Below the pieces are notes generated by a model. It worked only from the letters and a program-made list of their open reading frames with translations. It did not search any database and had not been told where the DNA came from. Of a stretch of 64,000 nucleotides of DNA, positions 9,721 to 21,500 are shown in pieces. Every line of letters starts with the position of its first letter. The first letter of the stretch is position 1. Position numbers and translations under genes: made by a program. Source of the stretch: Simmondsia chinensis (lineage: Eukaryota > Streptophyta > Magnoliopsida > Caryophyllales > Simmondsiaceae); contig JAGTTD010000001.1 in NCBI GenBank assembly GCA_018398585.1, positions 20,911,750 through 20,975,749 of the forward strand. Reading direction: 5' to 3'.

Positions 9721-10815
9721 TATATAATAATCCTTGACTTAATCAAACATACCTCTTTGTGTGTATGAATAGCTTAAAACTGCTCAAAGGAGGTAAAATA
9801 CTTGACTTACCTAAGAAAATCTCTTTTCATAAGAGTACTAAGGAGCTTCTTTAATGAACTGTGCCTGAGTAGGTTCGTTCTTATCATGAAAAATGCAAAA
9901 GCTGACCAAAAAAATGCTGAAAATTAGCTCATTGGAAATTAAAAATGTTTGAATCTTACAAGAAACACAAAGTCAGGTATGAACTTATGATCCTTCCTAC
10001 AGACGAAGCCAAAATGTTTGTAATAAATTTGGCCAGTGTGCTTGTTTGTGATGAATTTGTCCAGTGTGCTTATTCATCATATTTAAGTTAGGTTTAAGGT
10101 GGGGTTCGTAAGGATGAGCTGAACTCAAGTTCTAGCTATATGCCCAACTTGATATTTCCTTAAGATGAATAGATGGCTTGAACAATTATTACTCCGGATA
10201 GGTGATTGTGGAAGAAGGAAGTGTGAGTGAGGCAAGGAAGTCTTCCCTTCCTTCTTTTTCTCTCCCTTCCTCCCCTCTTTATAGAAGAAAAGGGGAGTGG
10301 ATGAGTATGACTTGAGAATAAGCATATTTGACTCGATTCTTTAGTTACTTGTATAGAATTAGGCGTTAGGTAGGTGTATTTTTCATAAGTGGACGCTTTA
10401 TGTGATGATTTATATAAATAGGCGTTTTATTGGAAGTACTATACAAGTGGTTATTTTATACAAGCGGGTGAAAGTGGGTGAATCGTACAAGTGACCATTT
10501 TATACATTTTGGAGATATAGTTACAAATAATTGTTATCCAAATAATTGTCTGTATAACCTACTTACCCATCTACAACAGCATCCTGCTCAATTATAAGTT
10601 ACCAACAATAACGTATAATTTCTCCAAATATATTTTATCCGTAGTTTAAAAAATAAAATATTAAATCATTACAAAATTCAATTTAATTAAATTTCTAATA
10701 CTAAAATATAACTAAGCTATGGATAAAGCAGCTTCCTAAAAGATAATCCCTTGCACCTTACACATCACCGCTTCTCCACTAAGGACAAACAGAAAGAAGA
10801 TTAACGACAGATCCC
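9721..10815. other. No gene recognised
   Basis: AT-rich spacer. The last few hundred bases would be the promoter of the small gene at 10816; no clear element was identified there. Confidence 0.45.
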
Positions 10816-10920
10816 ATGGCGCAGCGCTTGGTGTATGGGCTGCTCTACATCTCCTTCACTTTTGTCTTCTTCAAGATCCTATACCTCGCTCTTCAACCCG
10901 TCTTCTACTTCACCTCCTGA
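10816..10920 (+). CDS. 34-residue hydrophobic microprotein
   Basis: ATG at 10816 in a good context (GATCCCATGGC), stop TGA at 10918. The peptide begins MAQRLVYGLLYISFTFVFFK and continues ILYLALQPVFYFTS. It is almost entirely one hydrophobic helix preceded by an arginine, as expected for a single-span membrane peptide. The coding part is GC-richer than its AT-rich surroundings and is followed by a CT-rich, UTR-like stretch. I do not recognise the family and cannot say whether it is complete or the last exon of a longer gene. No transposon homology is visible. Confidence 0.55.
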   Translation: MAQRLVYGLLYISFTFVFFKILYLALQPVFYFTS

Positions 10921-11286
10921 CAAGAATTCCAAGTTCTGCAAGTTCACGATGGCATGGCAGTTACTTCTTGTTCCCGCTTGCTTGCTGCAATTCAATAGTT
11001 ATCCCTGATTTTTTGAGTATTTTTCCACTTTTTTCTGTTCCCTTTCTGTATTGGACTTGGGTCGGTCATGTACTTTCTCTTTCTCTCTCTTTTTCTTTTA
11101 GTCTTGTTATGATAAGACTTATAGCACACAAAAATTTAGCAATATAAACATTGTTTAAATGAATCATAAAATAAAATTTTAACTTCTTTTATTCATTATC
11201 TCTTCAAATTTAAGGTGTTCAAAAGCAACTTGGGTTATTGGAATCTTAACCGGATCTGACTTTAGATTTAGGGTGTTACTACTTTT

Positions 11287-11852
11287 TGTTAGGATTATGT
11301 CTCAAATTACTTGTTTTAAATTTATGGGTTGCCGAAGGGTCACCGATCGATCGGGAAGGAAGCCCGATCTATCGGGTGATTTAAGTGAATTTTCTATATT
11401 TGGGCCGTAAGAGGGCCGATCGATCGGGACCTTCCTGAGCCCGCGGTTATAAATATTGGGGCTAGGGTTTCTGTTTTTGTCATCCAAATCAAAAGTGAGG
11501 CTGTCGTCATCGTCTAGAGAGAAACCCTATGAGAGTTGAGAGAAAGTGGTTTGTAATTCTTTCATAGATCTCGTCAAGAGGAAGTGTCGTTGTAATTCTT
11601 CCGTTCAAGTATCAATAAAGAATCTCCATCTCCGGCTGTGGTTTTCTTTCCTCTCGATTGTAGAGGAGTTTTCACGTAAATCATCGTGTTCTTCTTGTTC
11701 GTTCTTTCTTTCTCCATATTTGTTTACTTCTTGTTTGTATGAGTCATATTATTTGAATCAAATCAAGTGATTAGGTTTACGCTTCCGCATCAAGATTTTT
11801 CCTAACAAATTGGTATCAGAGTATATCAGTTTGTTCCAGATTTATCCGCACA
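11287..11852 (+). repeat. 5' LTR of Copia element, containing an extra primer-binding site
   Basis: Starts TGTTAGGATTATGTC. An internal CCTAACA at 11801-11807 looks like an older LTR end and is followed by AATTGGTATCAGAGT and 30 further bases before the true end GCACA. A TTATAAATA box lies at about 11447. The sequence holds CCGATCGATCGGG palindromes in its promoter half. Confidence 0.88.
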
Positions 11853-11868
11853 AATTGGTATCAGAGCC
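11853..11868 (+). other. Primer-binding site
   Basis: AATTGGTATCAGAGCC directly follows the LTR end, complementary to initiator Met tRNA. Confidence 0.85.
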
Positions 11869-11890
11869 CTGTTTATTTCGATTTGATACT

Positions 11891-12589
11891 ATGACGTCCG
11901 TAATTAGATCTGAAGTTGAGAAGTTTGGTGATCAGGGGAGCTTCAGTTTATGGCAGGTTCTCGTTAAAGGCCTCTTGACTCAAAGTGGCTTGAAGAAAGA
12001 TTTAGATGGGAAAGAGAAGAAATCAGAGAATCTAACAAAAGCACAATGGGAGGAGTTAGACGAAAAGGCTCTCACTGCAATTCAGATGTGTCTTATCGAT
12101 GACGTTTTGACAGAAGTTCTGGATGTGAAGACCGCAAAGGAGTTGTGGGAGAAATTGCAGGATATGTTTTGTTTCAAGTCCGTCTCCAACAAACTCACAG
12201 TTAAGCGCCGGTTATTCACGTTTCGTATGTGAGAAGGTACGTCACTTAAGAATCACGTCGATGAATTTAATTCAATTATTCAAGATTTGAAAGAATTGGA
12301 TGATGTTCTTATGGATGAAGATCAGGCAATGTTGTTGTTATGTTCTCCCTCTGCTTCATATAAGGGTTTTGTTAAAAGCATGATTTATGGTGGTAGACAA
12401 ACCATATCTGTTGATGAAGTTCAGAGAAATCTATTGAGTAAAGAACGAGTAGATAGAGAATTATCTGATTCTGCTAATAACTCAGGTAGTGGTTTATTTG
12501 TGAGGGGGAGAACTGAGTATAATCATAGTGGAAGCAAGTCTAAGTCTAGGTATCAAGACCTAACCTGTAACTACTGTCATAAGAAATAG
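11891..12589 (+). pseudogene. Copia gag
   Basis: The ATG at 11891 starts MTSVIRSEVEKFGDQGSFSL, typical of Copia gag (UBN2 type). LWEKLQDMF and the following segment fit the same family. TGA at 12230 interrupts the frame, which then continues through DQAMLLLCSPSASYKGF. A zinc knuckle follows (CNYCHKK, then HIKKDC), with a TAG inside it at 12587. Structural protein of the virus-like particle in intact relatives; defective here. Confidence 0.88.
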
Positions 12590-12639
12590 CACATTAAAAA
12601 AGACTGTTACAAGCTTAAGAGAAAACTTGAAGCAGATAA

Positions 12640-13584
12640 CAGGTTTGACTAGAGATCCATAGTAGCTAGTGTTATGGATGATGAGATTGATGGTAATCTA
12701 CTGTCTGTGTCTGAACCTCGGTCCAGTTTGAGAGTTAGTTGGATTTTGGATTCGGGTTGCTCCTATAATGTTTGTCCCAACGGGGTTGGTTTTCCACGTA
12801 TGAGTTCATTCGAGGTGGAGTTGCTTTGATGGGTAATGATACTTCATACAAAGTTCTGGGTATAGGAACAATTCGCTTTAGGATGTTCGATAGCACTATC
12901 AGGGTTTTGAGCGATGTTCGCCATGTTCCTGATTTGAAGAAGAATCTCATCTCTTTAGGTACTCTTGAGTCTAAAGGGTACAGGTACATAGCTGAAGGTG
13001 GAGTTTTGAAGGTCGTTAAGGGTGCTTTGTCATTTATGAAAGGCAGAAGCGTAGGTACTTTGTATGAGCTTGTCAGTTCCACAGTTGCAAGATCAGTTGC
13101 AGTATCTTTATCATCATTGTTGTTGACAGAACCAGAGATCACAAATTTAGGATGTTTGAGATTGGATCATTCAGGTGATAGGGGTCTGTCTGAGCACAAT
13201 GTGAGGGGCTCTTTGTGTGGTCAGTCTACAGGACTGATAGTCTGTGAACAAGGGCTTTATGGGAAGCAGAAAGGTTTTCGCTTCAAACAATTCCTGACCA
13301 GTAGGGATATCACGTTTGATGAGTCTTCGTTATTGTCTCCACAGAAGATGTCATCAATTGATTGTGATTCAGGTCAGGTGAGTAAGCCAGATGGGGTTCA
13401 GTTTCAGTTAAGTAACATAGTTCAGCAGCAGGTGGCTATTTCAGATAATGTGCCAAGAGCTAATTCAGAGAAGAAGAAGATTGGCATTACTGATAACCTC
13501 TCAGATATGTCCACTCAGCTGCTACCTAGTAGGAAGTTCAAGCTTCGCTCGGACTCGGTTAGGTTTTGTATTTTGTCTAGATAA
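12640..13584 (+). pseudogene. Copia protease and integrase N-terminal region
   Basis: WILDSGCSYNVCPN is the aspartic protease motif. A one-base frame change follows at about 12770. The next frame reads WFSTYEFIRGGVALMGND through RHVPDLKKNLISLGTLESKG, the region before the integrase zinc finger. Further on, LDHSGDRGLSEHN and GKQKGFRFK are a decayed HHCC region. SRDITFDESSLLSP is the linker normally found between integrase and reverse transcriptase. A large internal deletion therefore removed the integrase core, RT and RNase H. Confidence 0.85.
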
Positions 13585-13660
13585 CCTCGTGTGTGGGGTG
13601 TTTAGTGGAGAAGGTGGAGGAAATTCTTTTATGTATGCAATTTGAGCCAAGGTGGAGATT

Positions 13661-14227
13661 TGTTAGGATTATGTCTCAAATTACTTGTTTTAAGTTTATG
13701 GGTTGCTGAGGGGTCATCGATCGGGAGGGAGGGAAGCCCGATCGACCGGGGGATTTAAGTGAATTTTCTGTATTTGGGCTGCAAGAGGGCCGATCGATCG
13801 GGACCTTCCTTAGCCCGCGGTTATAAATATTGGGGCTGGGGTTTCTATTTTTGTCATCCAAATCAAGAGTGAGGCTGCCATCATCGTCTAGAGAGAAACC
13901 CTATGAGAGTTAAGAGAAAGTGGTTTGTAATTCTTTCATTGATCTCGTCAAGAGGAAGTGTCGTTGTAATTCTTCCGTTCAAGTATCAATAAAGAATCTC
14001 CATCTCCGACCGTGGTTTTCTCCCCTCTCGATTGTAGAGGGGTTTCCACGTAAATCATCGTGTTCTTCTTGTTCATTCTTTCTCTCTCCATATTTGTTTA
14101 CTTTTCGTTTGTGTGAGTCATATTATTTGAATCGAATCAAGTGATTAGGGTTTACGCTTCCGCATCAAGATTTTTCCTAACAAATTGGTATCAGAGTATA
14201 TTAGTTTATTCTAGATTTATCTGCACA
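13661..14227 (+). repeat. 3' LTR of Copia element
   Basis: Preceded by the purine-rich CCAAGGTGGAGATT. It contains the same internal CCTAACA plus AATTGGTATCAGAGT block (14176-14197) as the 5' LTR and ends GCACA before the CTTTT duplication. Confidence 0.88.
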
Positions 14228-14232
14228 CTTTT

Positions 14233-14755
14233 AAAGGAGGAAAAATGTTACTGTAGAGCAATGATGTGATATTAGATAATAATCATAAATTATTATAAAA
14301 TTACTCTTATATTAATATTTTTATCCCTATAGCAACCTTACCCCCAGATTTATGCTTCATCTACCTTGCTGATAGTTTGATGGTTCTGTGACTTTTTCTC
14401 TTTTTTGCATAGTTAACATTCTCTCTTTATTTTTATTTTCATTTTGAGTAAATAAGATATAATACGATGAATTGGTCTTGGAAATTGGAAATGATACGTT
14501 TTTTTCATCAATGGATATGATACTTTGGATTCCGAATTTGACTTTGCTGTCACCTCAAAATCTCACTTTAGTGTTCAATTTTGTATACTTGGAAAATTTT
14601 GAGCTCAATGGTTTGGATTTTCATATCTATTTTTTTATGGTAGAAAAAGAATGGGTAGTTTCATGTTTTCCTTCTGTCGTTGTAATAAGGTAGTGAGGTA
14701 TTTATAAGATTAATGTTGACAATGTTGGGTGCATCTTTGGTATTTATAAGTGTAA
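14233..14755. other. No gene recognised
   Basis: AT-rich spacer; only a short unsupported open frame at 14472-14693. Confidence 0.45.
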
Positions 14756-15473
14756 CTTGTAATCGAGTCGAGCCGAGCCGAGTATCTCAGTACTCGAACT
14801 CGAACTCGATTAACTACTCGAGTACTCGAACTCGTACTCGAATTCGATTCAAGTAGTAAATTTTGCTCGAACTCGAACTCGATTAACTATTCGAGTACTC
14901 GACTTGACTCAAATACTCGTTTATTTTGCATAGGAACATTCTCAAATTAGCTCCATTATAATATTATTCCATACACTCGAACATTATTAATACTTACCTA
15001 TACTATATTTTAATATATGCAACCATAAATTACCGATATATTAATAGAAAATACGCATCAAAACCTAAGTTTAAAAAAATACGAGCAAACCAAATACAAG
15101 TTCTTTCACTCCACCACAAATATAACATGTTATCTTTTACAAGGAATTCAATCTTCCATCTTTCATTCTACTATTAATGTCACAAGCCATCCATTTCAAA
15201 AGAAAATAATATACAAGAACTACTTTATACGAGTCGAGTATCGAGTCGAGTACCATTTCGAGTATCGAGTAGAGTACTTAATCGAGTATCTAGTCGAGTA
15301 CTTAATCGAGTATCTAGTCGAGTATTTATTCGAGTATCGAGTCGAGTAGTTAACTATTCGACTCATACTCGTTTATTAATCGAGTAACTTTTGATACTCG
15401 AACTCGGTTAACTTGAGTTCGAGTCGAGTTTTATTCGAGCTACTCGCGAGCGGCTCAGATCATTTACACCCCT
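14756..15473. mobile_element. hAT-type non-autonomous element with CGAGT arrays
   Basis: AAGTGTAA flanks it exactly at 14748-14755 and 15474-15481, the 8-bp duplication typical of hAT elements. The right end TTTACACCCCT is the usual hAT-like terminus; the left end (CTTGTAATCGAGTCGAGC) is eroded. Both arms are built of interspersed TCGAGTA, CGAACTCG and GAGTCGAG words in opposite orientations around an AT-rich core, so the arms could pair. No coding capacity. Confidence 0.8.
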
Positions 15474-15509
15474 AAGTGTAAGACAAAAAATACCCAAAAT
15501 TTAGGTTCA

Positions 15510-15680
15510 ATTTAGATACCAAATGAGATCTGAAAAATAAATAAGAAAATAAAAAAAAGAGCAACAAAGACAACAATATTTATGTGAAAAACCCTCAAAG
15601 AGAGGAAAAAACCATGAGCGGGAATAGAGAACTTTTATTTTATCAAAATTGGAGTATTACTAGATAATTCTTACTTCCCT

Positions 15681-15711
<31 letters not shown>

Positions 15712-15882
15712 CTCTCTCTGTCTGTGTGTTTGTTTGAACGGCTCAAAACCCTAGAAAAATAAAAAAGAGAGTATAAATAGTATACCATAAATGAGAGAAA
15801 CCCTAGAAAAATGGGCCCCATCCCTCCGCTCCACAACAAGCCTATGTTTGGAATCTAGACAAAAAATTTGAGATACAACACA
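15510..15882 (-). repeat. 3' LTR of the truncated Copia element (approximate)
   Basis: Follows the purine tract at 15883-15897. It contains TATACTATTTATACTC on the minus strand and CT/GT microsatellites (15679-15730). Near the far end ATTTGGTATCT resembles a primer-binding site. The outer boundary is not certain. Confidence 0.55.
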
Positions 15883-15989
15883 ACTAATCTCCATCTTATC
15901 TCAAATTTCACACAAAAGCTCTCCACCTTCTCTACAAAACCCCCTTCAAGGGGTTGTCTCAACAAGAATGTAAACCAATGAAGTCCAAG

Positions 15990-16930
15990 CAATACTTGAA
16001 CTTGGCACCAAGAAGACCTTAGTGAACATGTCAGTAGGATTATCAACAGTATAAATCTTCTTCAATCTAACCTTGCCCTCATCTATCATATCTTGAATGA
16101 AGTGATGTTCTACATCTACATGCTTTGTCCTCTAATAATGGGTCATCTAGTCCTTAGCCAAATGAATGGCAGATTGGCTATCTCAATGTACAATAACAGC
16201 ACCTTGATCAACACTAACCCACTAGGCCCTTTGTTCATAAAGCTTCTTTAAATGCTTCTGTTACATTCATATATTCTACCTCTGTAGTTGACAATGCAGC
16301 AACCGATAGTAGGCACGCTTTCCAACTTATAACACAGTCTCCAAGGAAAATCACATAGCCTGTGGTAGATCTCCTCTTGTCAAGGTTACCACCATAATCT
16401 GAATCAACATATCCAGCCAAACAGTCACTACTGCTCCCAAACTCCAAGCATGTCACTGCATTGCCACATAAGTATCTCATAATCCATTTAACTGCTTGCT
16501 AATGCTCTTTTCCTAGATTCACCATATATCTGCTCACTCTACTAATAGTGTGTGCGATATCTGGATGTGTGCACACCATAGCATACATGATGCTACCCAT
16601 TGCACTGGAGTATGGTACATGTGACATATAGTTGATCTCTTCCTTTTTATGTGGTAAAGTTGAAGTTGAAAGCTTGAAATGATCTGATAAAGGAGTGCTT
16701 ACTAGTTTGGCATCTTTCTTATGAAAACACTTCAGGACCTTTCCAATATACTTCCCCTGAGTCAAGTATAACTTTCTAGTTTTTTTGTCCCTCTGAATCT
16801 CCATACCAAGTATCTTCTTAGTGGCTTCAAATCTTTCATTTCAAATTCACCTTCGACAAAGCTTTTAGGTTGTTGATTTCAGGCATATCTCTAACTACAA
16901 TCAGTATGTCATCAACATATAACATAAGAT
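15990..16930 (-). pseudogene. Copia reverse transcriptase end and RNase H
   Basis: The minus strand begins LYVDDILIVV, which contains the RT catalytic YVDD. Next come MEIQRDKKTRKLYLTQGKYI, AMGSIMYAMVCTHPDIAH and then the RNase H stretch (AGYVDSDYGGNLDKRRSTTG, then GCVISWK-like and LSTTEVEYM). It ends with a KHVDVEHHFIQDMI-like region. Several stops and small frame changes make it non-functional. Confidence 0.88.
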
Positions 16931-17300
16931 AAATTATGAGTTATTCAAGTTTCGAGTCAAATCAGGCCAAATATCACGTTGGATCATTTGGTGCTTAAGT
17001 TATCTCGAATTTTCAGTTAATTGAGTTAGGTCTTTTCAGGATTCAGGCTATAATCGATCAAGTTTGAGTTGATTTAGGTCATTTCAAGTTGGAGTCATCT
17101 TAATTTTTGGGACAGAGTTGTATCATTTCAAATTTTGACTCATCTTAGGCTAAGTTTGAGATGGGTCGGGCCATTTTAGGTTTGAGTTATATTAGGTTTT
17201 GCGTGTGTGATTTCAAGGGTCGGGTCAAATTTTAGTTTGTGTCTAAGTCTTTCGATTTTGAGTTATCTTGGACTTGGATTAATCAAGTAGGATCATTTTG
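16931..17300. repeat. Degenerate short repeats of a TTTGAGTTATCTTAGG type
   Basis: Words such as GGGTCGGGTCA, TTTGAGTTATATTAGG, TTTGAGTTGATTTAGG and TTTTGAGTTATCTTGG recur loosely, as in a decayed minisatellite. No open frame. Confidence 0.4.
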
Positions 17301-17324
17301 GGTTTCAAGTCAATGCAATTAATA

Positions 17325-17560
17325 TGGAATTGCAATTCCTTACCTCCACCCCAAGGACTTAAAAATTATGATTTTCAGTTAAAATCTAATTCCGTGGAAT
17401 TAGTTAGTGGAATTATAATTCTAATCCCAGCAGGTGGACCGAAAAATAGAATTAAAATTCTGTGCCCTAAATCTATTTTCAGCTCCAATTCTACTCTCCA
17501 ATTCTATGCTCCAAATACTACCAAACATTATTTTGGTTCTCTATCATGTTGCTTTTCTTT
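17325..17560. other. Possible small inverted-repeat element
   Basis: Multiple GGAATT, AATTCC and AATTCTA words in both orientations suggest a miniature DNA element, but neither termini nor target duplication are clear. Confidence 0.25.
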
Positions 17561-18205
17561 TGTTTGATTCCTTTTTGAGCAATTTGAGGCGTATTCTAGT
17601 TCGTTACATTATAGTACACTGCAATAGTGGGCATCATGATGTCACGATACCAATTGGCTCTATTTACTAATGCATGGGTATAAATGGCTTTAGAGAAGTG
17701 ATGAAGTCCATGACAGAACAACAATTCCGACCATTACTCCTCTAGTAAGATGGGATTGTGGTCTATTTACTCATTGTTATTTTTCTAATACCAACAAGCT
17801 GCAATTTAAAAGTATAAATGGGCTTAGTCCCCAATCGACCTTCTCCAATTGTATCAAGGTGGGATTGTGGTTCGAAAGGTGTCTCTGTAGGCCTCGTGAG
17901 TTAAATCATAGGAAATCTTATGGACCATTTCTATTAACAATGCTTGATCAATTTTACTCATTGAATTACCTTTATAGCATGTGTAATACCTACCTACTCA
18001 ACATTGATATGTCCTCTAGCTTAGTTCTATCCACAAAGTGCTTAAACTTTGCATACAATATGGTTATATTTTCAAACTTCGCTCTAATATAGGACCATAG
18101 GGCATGCATAGTTCATGTTCTCAATGTATCCTTTGTGGTTGTGGAGGGAGGATATCTAACATAAATATTTACTTATAAATTTTTCTTCAAGTATAAGTAT
18201 GTAAG
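17561..18205. other. No gene recognised
   Basis: Only short open frames without homology. Confidence 0.4.
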
Positions 18206-18362
18206 AAAAAAAAAAAAATTTTCTGTACAATGGTAATGCCTCTGCCGGGGCGGGGGGCATAAAATCCACTTAAAGGGGATCCACATGACGCTGGGGAATC
18301 GAATCCGAGTCGTACTGTTGGCAAACGGGGAACTTCACCACTAAGCTATATCCCTCAGGGAC
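18206..18362 (-). mobile_element. tRNA-derived SINE with poly(T) end
   Basis: On the minus strand the element starts at about 18362 with GTCCCTGAGGGATATAGC. TAGCTTAGTGGTGAAG matches RNA polymerase III box A, and GGATTCGATTCC (complement of 18295-18306) matches box B. A GC-rich body follows and the element ends in a T run at 18206-18217. It is not a tRNA gene because no acceptor stem pairing or anticodon arm is evident. No target duplication was found. Confidence 0.65.
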
Positions 18363-18539
18363 AAGATTTTTTTTTTTTTTTTTTGATTTTTTGAATACTG
18401 GAAAGGTGTAAAAATGTAAGGTGGTGGTTGCATTATGGGATCACTTTGACTTGCCAAAACCCGGAAGAACAGGAAGAAATCTTCACCTTAAATCATGTTA
18501 ATGGTTGAGAAAGAAGTTATAAAATAACAGTAGACATCG

Positions 18540-21500
18540 TGATGTGTATCATATTTTATATATTTTCTATCCCATGCATATGATATTTTCGACTATTACA
18601 TGTGTGTTATAGCATAATCTAGGTATATTTAGGCTTGGAACGTAATGGAGCAAGGACAACTTGGAAAGTGGTGAAGAATGAAAATGAACAAATTCGAAGA
18701 CTATGTTGAGAAACCGAACCACGTGTGAGAAAAGACAAACAAAGTCAAAATTCAGCCAAGAAAAGTCTCCCCTGGGTGTGCGGATTGATCGGCCATGCAT
18801 TTTGGCAATTTGTCAAACTTAAAATGAGCAAAAGATTAAAAGAAAAATATTGATGACCCAATGATGTACCTTATATTTACATATTTTATCTCTCATTCCT
18901 ATGACATATTTGGCTTTTACATGTGTGTTTTCTTGTAAGCTAGGTACATTTAGGCTTAGAGTGCAATGAAGCAAACAAATGTTGAAAAGAAGTACCCATC
19001 AGGTCAAGATTCGGTCAAAAAGAGTTTTTCCTTAGGCACGTGGATCGATTAACCATGCATTTTGGCAATAGGTCAAGCTTAAAACGAGCAAGAGGTTAAT
19101 AGAATAGGATTTATGATCCAAATGAAACCACTGGGGTCACATAGATGTCTTCGAGAGCTTCGATTTGCTATATAATTTGACCCATAACTCCTTACGGATC
19201 AAAAGTTATGCCCGTTTTAAATTAATTGTGGAAGCTGTCAGCAGTGTGCCCGATCGATCGGGTAACTTGCCCTATCGATCGGAAGAGGCACGTACGTACC
19301 CTAAAGGGCGCCCCAACTACAAATAGAGAGGAGGAGACCTATTTTCCCATCTTTTCAACACCTCCTCTCCTTGCTGAAGCCGCTACGAGATCTAAGGAGT
19401 TCTCAAACGCCGAAGTGCAGGTGGTCGGAGTGCTGGTAGGATCAAGGATCAACATCAACGTCAATTGAGGGAGTCTTCAAGTCTTTATTTTTTATTCATC
19501 ATTTTTATCTTTGTTAGATTTGAATGATGTGTAAAATTCCTATGGAGGAGTAGACTTATAGTTTAGGGATGAAGGGCAGATAGTCGCCTGTATCCCGGAT
19601 TTATATTATGCTTTTGACAATGGATTTACGTTAGGTTATATACGCACCCTTATGGGGAATTTATGATTGTATTTAGTGTTTCTTTGTGTGTGCTTGTAGC
19701 CATATTGAGATCTCCAAACTATTAGCGTTAGTCTACAAGCTTGTAGCCTGGACCATAACATAACTGGTTTTTACGTGTGATTAGGATTGAGGTTGTACCC
19801 AACCCTGAATACAATCTTTTATATAAATTAATATTTAATTAGGAGGGACAAAGGAATTTGTTGGTGCTGTTGAGATAATCCGTACTACACCTAAGGTGAT
19901 ATGATGAGTTATGCCTTTATACTAGTTTATTACCCTAAACCCTAATTTAATTATTAATATAAGTTTAATATTGAACTAAGAGCAAGAAAGGAATTAAATA
20001 GTACTAATAATATAGCCTATGCTACACCCAGGGTGATCTGATAGTTTATGCCTTTAAACTAGTTCATTATCCTAGGTCCTCGTTTAAATATTAACCCAGG
20101 CTTAGTATTTGTAGCCTAAGCCTCCTAAATCATTGTCATAGTAGAATATAATGATGGGATACAAGTAAAACTACCCTGAATTCATTCCCTGAACTAACCT
20201 TAATTGAATTGGCAACTTTAGTTTATATTTAGTTTTACTATTTTAGTTAACAAATCATTCAAACAAACAAAATCCCGATTTTAACCGCTCATTAATAACT
20301 AAATCCGACTCAACTCCGATTCCCCGTGCATATGACCCATGTACCCGATTTAGCTATGACAATCTCGTATGCTTGCAAGTACACGGTTTTAAAGCACTCT
20401 TTTAAAACACATCACCCAATAATATCCAATTCCACTGACGATACCATTAGGACCATGTAGATCTCTTCCAGAGCTTCAATTTGATATATAATTTGGCTTG
20501 TAACTCCTAACGGATCAAAAGTTACACACGTTTTACGTTAATTGCGCGCGCTACCAAAAAAGACGCACTTGCCCCTAGAGCATATGCCACCTCTATATAA
20601 AGAGAGAGGGAAACTTTTGTTTTCCATCTTTGCCCTATTTTAACATCTCCTCCCTCCCTGAGCCGCCCCGAGAGACTGAATTCCTCACAAAGGTCGGAGC
20701 CCAAGTGATTGGAATACTGGGAAATCAAAGCAAGAGTCAAGTCAATATCAATCAAGGGAGTCTTAAATCCATGAGCTTTCTTTTCCTTTTATCTTTTGAA
20801 TTTATGATTTATGAAACTCCTATGGAGTAGTAGACTTTTAGTTTAGGATAAAGGATGGTTAGTGTTCGAATCCCATAGTTATATTTTGTTCTTGATAATG
20901 ACTATCGTTATACTATTTTTCGCACCTCTGTAGAGAATTCTATATTTTAGATTAGTTTTCCTTATATGTACTTATAGCAATGATTTGATTTACCAATGTA
21001 TTTGCTTATTGTCTTGTACTTGTAGTCTACACTATAGTATAATAGGTTATTTTATGAGTGGTCAAAGGTTTAGGTCGTACCCAATCCAAAATACAATCTT
21101 TATACAAATTAATACTAATTAGGAGTGACAAAAAATTTTTAGTGCTATTGAGATAATTCGTGCTATACCTAGAGTGATTAGATGGGTTATATCTTTAGAT
21201 TAGTTCATTAACCTAAGCTCTAACTTAAATATTAATTCAAGTTTAACATAAAATCAGGTGCGATATGATTTGGTTAGTGCTATTGAGATAAATTGTGCTA
21301 CACTTGGACTAGTTCATTACTATAAACCCTATTGTAATGTTAATCTAGGTTTAGAGCTTGTGATTTAAACCCTTAAAGTCATTGTTGCGATGAAATACAA
21401 TGAGAGGATTTGAGTGAGGCTAACCTTAATTCATATACTAAACTATCCCTAATTGATTGACATCTCTAATTTACTATTTAATCTCGTTAACTTAGTTAAA

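Larger units (their letters stand above)
11287..14227 (+). mobile_element. Copia retrotransposon lacking RT and RNase H
   Basis: CTTTT at 11282-11286 is repeated at 14228-14232, and the LTRs (11287-11852, 13661-14227) are close in length and sequence. The internal order is gag, zinc knuckle, protease, start of the integrase region, then a short linker fragment. Most of the integrase and all reverse transcriptase and RNase H are missing. Stops and a frame change break the remaining frame. It is a defective Copia copy. Confidence 0.92.
15482..16930 (-). mobile_element. 5'-truncated Copia element
   Basis: Reading on the minus strand gives the end of reverse transcriptase, RNase H, a purine tract (AAGATGGAGATTAG) and an LTR. 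The upstream part ends abruptly at about 16930, right after the YVDD catalytic motif. Confidence 0.85.

Noticed and set aside
18206..18362. Possible tRNA gene
   Set aside because: Box A and B are present, but the cloverleaf stems and anticodon arm do not form and a SINE body follows.
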